This document shows positions 61,274-64,000 of a stretch of DNA of 64,000 nt, one piece after another. The translations under genes and the position numbers were made by a program. How positions within the stretch are numbered: position 1 is the first letter of the stretch; every line of letters starts with the position of its first letter. The notes under the pieces are model-generated. The model ran no database searches. It saw only the letters and a program-made list of their open reading frames with translations, and was not told the origin of the DNA. The DNA comes from Metabacillus halosaccharovorans (GTDB lineage Bacteria; Bacillota; Bacilli; Bacillales; Bacillaceae). The stretch lies in contig NZ_KV917372.1 in assembly GCF_002019635.1 (NCBI RefSeq), positions 62,001-126,000 on the forward strand, read 5' to 3'.

Positions 61274-62050
61274 TTGATTATTAATGAACGAGAAAGTGAA
61301 TTTGTAATAATAGAGCAACATAACCATGCTGTTTTATCAGGTGATCTCTTTAGCTATTTGCAAGAAGAGTTTTTTACAGGAAAGGAACTCAAACAAGATA
61401 TTCTGTTTGCTACCCAATATCATGATTGTGCATGGATAGGACTAGATGCTGCCCCTCTTTGGGATGATAAAAAAAATTCTCCATACTCATTTATTAATTT
61501 ACCTTCATCACTTAAACTTCCGCATTATAGATATGGGATTGACTGGATTGAACAACGAAACAAGTATGCTGCATTGCTTTGTAGTCGGCACTATTCATCT
61601 TTTTTTAGCAACAGTAAGAGTGAAGATGAGATTAAATACTTACAATATGAAAAGACACGGCAAAAGAGATTATGTCTAGAATTGGGTATAGCAATAGAGG
61701 ATAGTAATATTCATCTTGAGATATTAAAATTTTTGGATAACTTATCATTATATATTTGCATTAATGATCCAGGTGTGCCAAAAAGTGATGAATTTCCTTG
61801 GTATCAAAATGGCTTTGAAGGTACAGAACTCTTTTCAGTTGAGAAAAGTGATAGAATTGTAGCATATTGGCTTAATGAAAGGTATATCGGCTTAACTCAC
61901 TTTCCTTTTACACGGGCATTCGAAGTAACGGTGCCAACAAAAATAGTAAGCAAATGTGATATTAAAGAAAAAGGAATTATTGTAGCCTATAAAGATGTAC
62001 CTTCAGTATTTCGTACCTTTAAAATAGGTCCTATGGGTTCAACCAGTTAA
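61274..62050 (+). CDS. DUF3891 family protein
   Basis: 258 residues, TTG start after AAGGGGG. Characteristic features include QHNHAVLSGDLFSYLQEEFF, QYHDCAWIGLDAAPLWDD, ALLCSRHYSSFF and FLDNLSLYICIN. The histidines and aspartates are reminiscent of HD-type metal sites. No experimental role is known to me. Confidence 0.82.
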   Translation: MIINERESEFVIIEQHNHAVLSGDLFSYLQEEFFTGKELKQDILFATQYHDCAWIGLDAAPLWDDKKNSPYSFINLPSSLKLPHYRYGIDWIEQRNKYAALLCSRHYSSFFSNSKSEDEIKYLQYEKTRQKRLCLELGIAIEDSNIHLEILKFLDNLSLYICINDPGVPKSDEFPWYQNGFEGTELFSVEKSDRIVAYWLNERYIGLTHFPFTRAFEVTVPTKIVSKCDIKEKGIIVAYKDVPSVFRTFKIGPMGSTS

Positions 62051-62076
62051 AGAACTATTCTGTAATCAAGCATTGA

Positions 62077-62150
62077 TTTTCAACAATAAAGCACCATTTT
62101 AAACAAGGATGCTCTCTTTTTCATTTATAGGGCCAGATTGTTTAATATAA
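62077..62150 (+). repeat. SR repeat
   Basis: TTTTCAACAATAAAGCACCA, AACAAGGATGCTCTCTTTTT, TAGGGCCAGATTGTTTAA. Confidence 0.68.
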
Positions 62151-62241
62151 GATGAAAAATATATGTTAAATTTAGGAAGTTTTTAAGAAATGTACCTAAA
62201 CTAAAAATCTAGAAAAGCTCAATAAGGAGAGAAGAGTATTT

Positions 62242-62480
62242 TTGTTAAAGTAATTACGTTATGTATTATCACCAGCTGTTATTATAATAGCGGTTTATGG
62301 ACTCATTACTAAGAATTATGATTTTCAATCTCTTATGATATTACTTTTGAGTTTATTAATGTTGGTAATGGGATTAGAAGAATTTAATAAGAAGAAAAAA
62401 ACACTTGGCTAGTTACTTATAGATAGCTGTTTTCATATTTTCTTTATTTGTATCAATTCAAGGTTTTTTTTGAATTAATA
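62242..62480 (+). pseudogene. DUF3953 small membrane protein gene, nonsense at codon 4 plus later shift
   Basis: AAGGAGAG and TTG begin M-L-K, then TAA, then LRYVLSPAVIIIAVYGLITK, MILLLSLLMLVMGLEEFNKK, which is the DUF3953 pattern. After a TAG the expected last helix continues in another frame as IAVFIFSLFVSIQGFF. At least three lesions. Confidence 0.7.
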
Positions 62481-62605
62481 GGTGTGTTACTTACGAACTA
62501 ATAAGTGTCTTTTATTATGTTGAGTCTGATCTATTTATTCAGAATAGTTAAAGTTGAACGATTAAGGGAGGTCCTTAATGATTATAAAGTTTAGGGGGGA
62601 ACTGT

Positions 62606-62878
62606 TTGTTAAATGAACATTTTAAAGGATTAAGTATTATTTCATCTTTATTAGTAATATCAGGATTAATTCTGATGTTTTCAAGTATTTCTTTTGCAAC
62701 TGCTATAGGGGATTCTTGGGTTCTTAATCAAGAAGATGGTGTCGCTGATACAAGCCGTTACAACATGATTGTTGAGACTTATATAAATAACTTTGTAATT
62801 ACTGGAAGCATACTGTTTAGTGCAGGTCTATTAATAGCTATATTTACATACTTTACATCCGTGCTATTTGGAAAATAG
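62606..62878 (+). CDS. Two-helix membrane protein, 90 aa
   Basis: TTG after AGGGGGG. Helices LSIISSLLVISGLILMFSSI and FVITGSILFSAGLLIAIFTY with an external loop (DSWVLNQEDGVADTSRYN). Unknown family; relatives may occur in Bacillus. Confidence 0.62.
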   Translation: MLNEHFKGLSIISSLLVISGLILMFSSISFATAIGDSWVLNQEDGVADTSRYNMIVETYINNFVITGSILFSAGLLIAIFTYFTSVLFGK

Positions 62879-62969
62879 AAAAACAACAATATCTTCTAAT
62901 TGTTCTTTAATAATCAGGCTAGTTTTCTGAATGGAAAGGGATTTTTAAAAGGGAATCAAGGGAGGTACA

Positions 62970-63177
62970 ATGGGCTTATTTTTTTAAAAAAACCAGCAGT
63001 CAAAGCAAGGCTCAAAAAACATTCATAAATTTATTTATTTTATTAATAGTATTAAATTTAATAAATATCTTTTTGTTATATTTGGCTGGGTTAAGTACAA
63101 TGACCATTTATTTATATGTTGTATTTATAATATTTTTCATAAGGGAACTTATGAAGAGAAAATACAATAATGGGTAA
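62970..63177 (+). pseudogene. Small membrane protein gene with an extra T in a T7-A7 tract
   Basis: GGGAGGT precedes ATG 62970. MGLFF is followed by a stop unless one T of the T7 (62979-62985) is dropped; the frame then reads KKTSSQSKAQKTFINLFILL, YLAGLSTMTIYLYVVFIIFF, IRELMKRKYNNG, 67 residues with two helices. Slippage, a recent indel or a sequence error are all possible. Confidence 0.55.
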
Positions 63178-63198
63178 AGTTCAGGAATTTTTTAAGAA

Positions 63199-63250
63199 TC
63201 CTCAGCAATCTAAGCGCTTATCTTGTGTAAAAGATAGGCTTTTTGGGATT
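63199..63250 (+). repeat. SR repeat
   Basis: CCTCAGCAATCTAAGCGCTTATCTT, GTGTA, AAAGATAGGCTTTTTG. Confidence 0.65.
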
Positions 63251-63333
63251 GTTAAGAGTTACACTTAAAGTAACAGAGTTTAGTTCAAGATGGAGTGATA
63301 CAATAATTAAAAAAGTTAATGAGTGAGGTTAAT

Positions 63334-63700
63334 TTGAGTATGGAAGAAATTTAGGGAAGATGGGAACCAGTTCAGAGTTTTCCGAAGAGAATTTATTAAT
63401 AGAGTCTAATTGATAATAATAATGGTCTAACTTTACTATTTGAAACAGGGGATGAACTTATAGAAACGCCGATGAAGGAGTTTTGTATAGACATTATGCG
63501 ATTTAGATAAGGAGTATGGGGTTCAATTTTATAGTAATTGGTCACTTTTCAGAGTGAAAAATTCTTCTTATCTTAATTGGTTTAAGAAAGAGGATTGTGG
63601 GAAGTGGGATTACCAATATGATGTGAAGCACTATGTATTTATGACATCCGATGATGTTGTTGAAGTTTTATCAAACTATTCACCATCAATTAGACTTTAA
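63334..63700 (+). pseudogene. Decayed gene for a soluble protein of unknown family
   Basis: Begins M-S-M-E-E-I, then TAG; then GRWEPVQSFPKRIY, stops, LIDNNNGLTLLFETGDELIE, and after a frameshift DKEYGVQFYSNWSLFRVKNS, KWDYQYDVKHYVFMTSDDVV, ending SPSIRL. The pieces are collinear, so one gene with several lesions. Confidence 0.6.
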
Positions 63701-63991
63701 AGTGCAGATGAGTTCTTATTTACTATAGAATGCGTTTCATGAATAATGAAATGTGTCTTTAACTTAGATGCTTTGTTGACTTTTAACTAAAAGCAGATGA
63801 TTTAGCAACCTATTTTCTGGGCGTTTAACTTGGACGACCAATTGCCAACAAAATCCTATAAAGTATAATATGAGAGTGAAAATACAGCAGAAGAACTCCT
63901 TCATATTATTTTATAAGTGTCACCAGTCCCTTTTATAGTTGAAAAATTTCAGTTAAATAGTAAGTCGAACTTCTTAACAGGAGGAAGAAAG
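63701..63991. other. Gap before the last gene
   Basis: A worn frame near 63840-63915 (LPTKSYKV, stop, YESENTAEELLHIIL) and a JR-like AATTTCAGTTAAATAG segment; nothing clear. Confidence 0.3.
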
Positions 63992-64000
63992 ATGAAAATT
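63992..64000 (+). CDS. Start of a gene cut by the window end
   Basis: AGGAGG (63980-63985) precedes ATG AAA ATT at the edge. Only three codons are visible. Confidence 0.6.

Noticed and set aside
28181-64000. A true integron with attC sites
   Set aside because: The SR/JR palindromes do not fit the attC core pattern fully (GTTAGTT is not GTTRRRY), and no integron integrase is present; only the layout is similar.

Overview
The window is low-GC, AT-rich Gram-positive DNA. Sporulation coat genes, Spx, a Rrf2 repressor, an IDEAL-domain protein, a YabR-like S1 protein, a YvbH-like protein, DUF2382 stress proteins and strong AGGAGG-type ribosome binding sites with frequent TTG starts all point to Bacillus or a close relative in the Bacillaceae. 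It looks like an accessory stretch of chromosome. There are no ribosomal protein or rRNA operons, no replication genes and no complete prophage.

Layout. 1-10 kb holds the end of a zinc-binding lipoprotein (adcA-like), a DNA-alkylation-repair protein, a CBO0543 membrane protein, ribulose-phosphate epimerase, a GNAT enzyme, a PhzF protein and a macrolide 2'-phosphotransferase with a possible leader peptide. 10-17 kb holds a YvbH-like protein, a TetR regulator divergent from two NTF2-like genes and a truncated Bcr/CflA exporter, two DUF2382 proteins, and a dapA/LysR divergent pair. 18-28 kb holds DinB, AraC and proline dehydrogenase genes, an alcohol dehydrogenase gene embedded between two pairs of spore-coat genes, an Spx/Rrf2/IDEAL cluster sharing palindromic operators, and a quinone-oxidoreductase pseudogene. 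28-64 kb is a long mosaic of mostly single, plus-strand genes: several GNATs, three phosphotransferase or nucleotidyltransferase genes, Nudix, HIT, HAD, DinB, ASCH, DUF402, DUF3891 and small membrane proteins. It is interrupted by a minus-strand ECF sigma/PadR/SEDS operon, an IS3 element and an IS110 element.

The most unusual feature is the intergenic DNA. A roughly 260-330 bp repeat (called LR here) occurs about twelve times, always in the same orientation. Many copies carry a TATAAT box, a short hairpin whose stem changes in a compensated way between copies, and a rho-independent terminator, so LR looks like a multicopy small-RNA unit. Two shorter families, SR (a terminator hairpin flanked by inverted repeats) and JR (a small AACTAAC/GTTAGTT hairpin about 80-100 bp before many start codons), separate most genes in the right half. 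Single-gene modules bounded by related palindromes give the region a cassette-array look, although no integrase is visible.

The region also carries many gene relics: a DHFR gene with two nonsense codons, a frameshifted HAD gene, broken GNAT, methyltransferase, AMP-ligase, DUF3953 and quinone-reductase genes, a stray 23S rRNA fragment and half of a tRNA-Val. This suggests rapid gain and decay of genes in the repeat-rich part.
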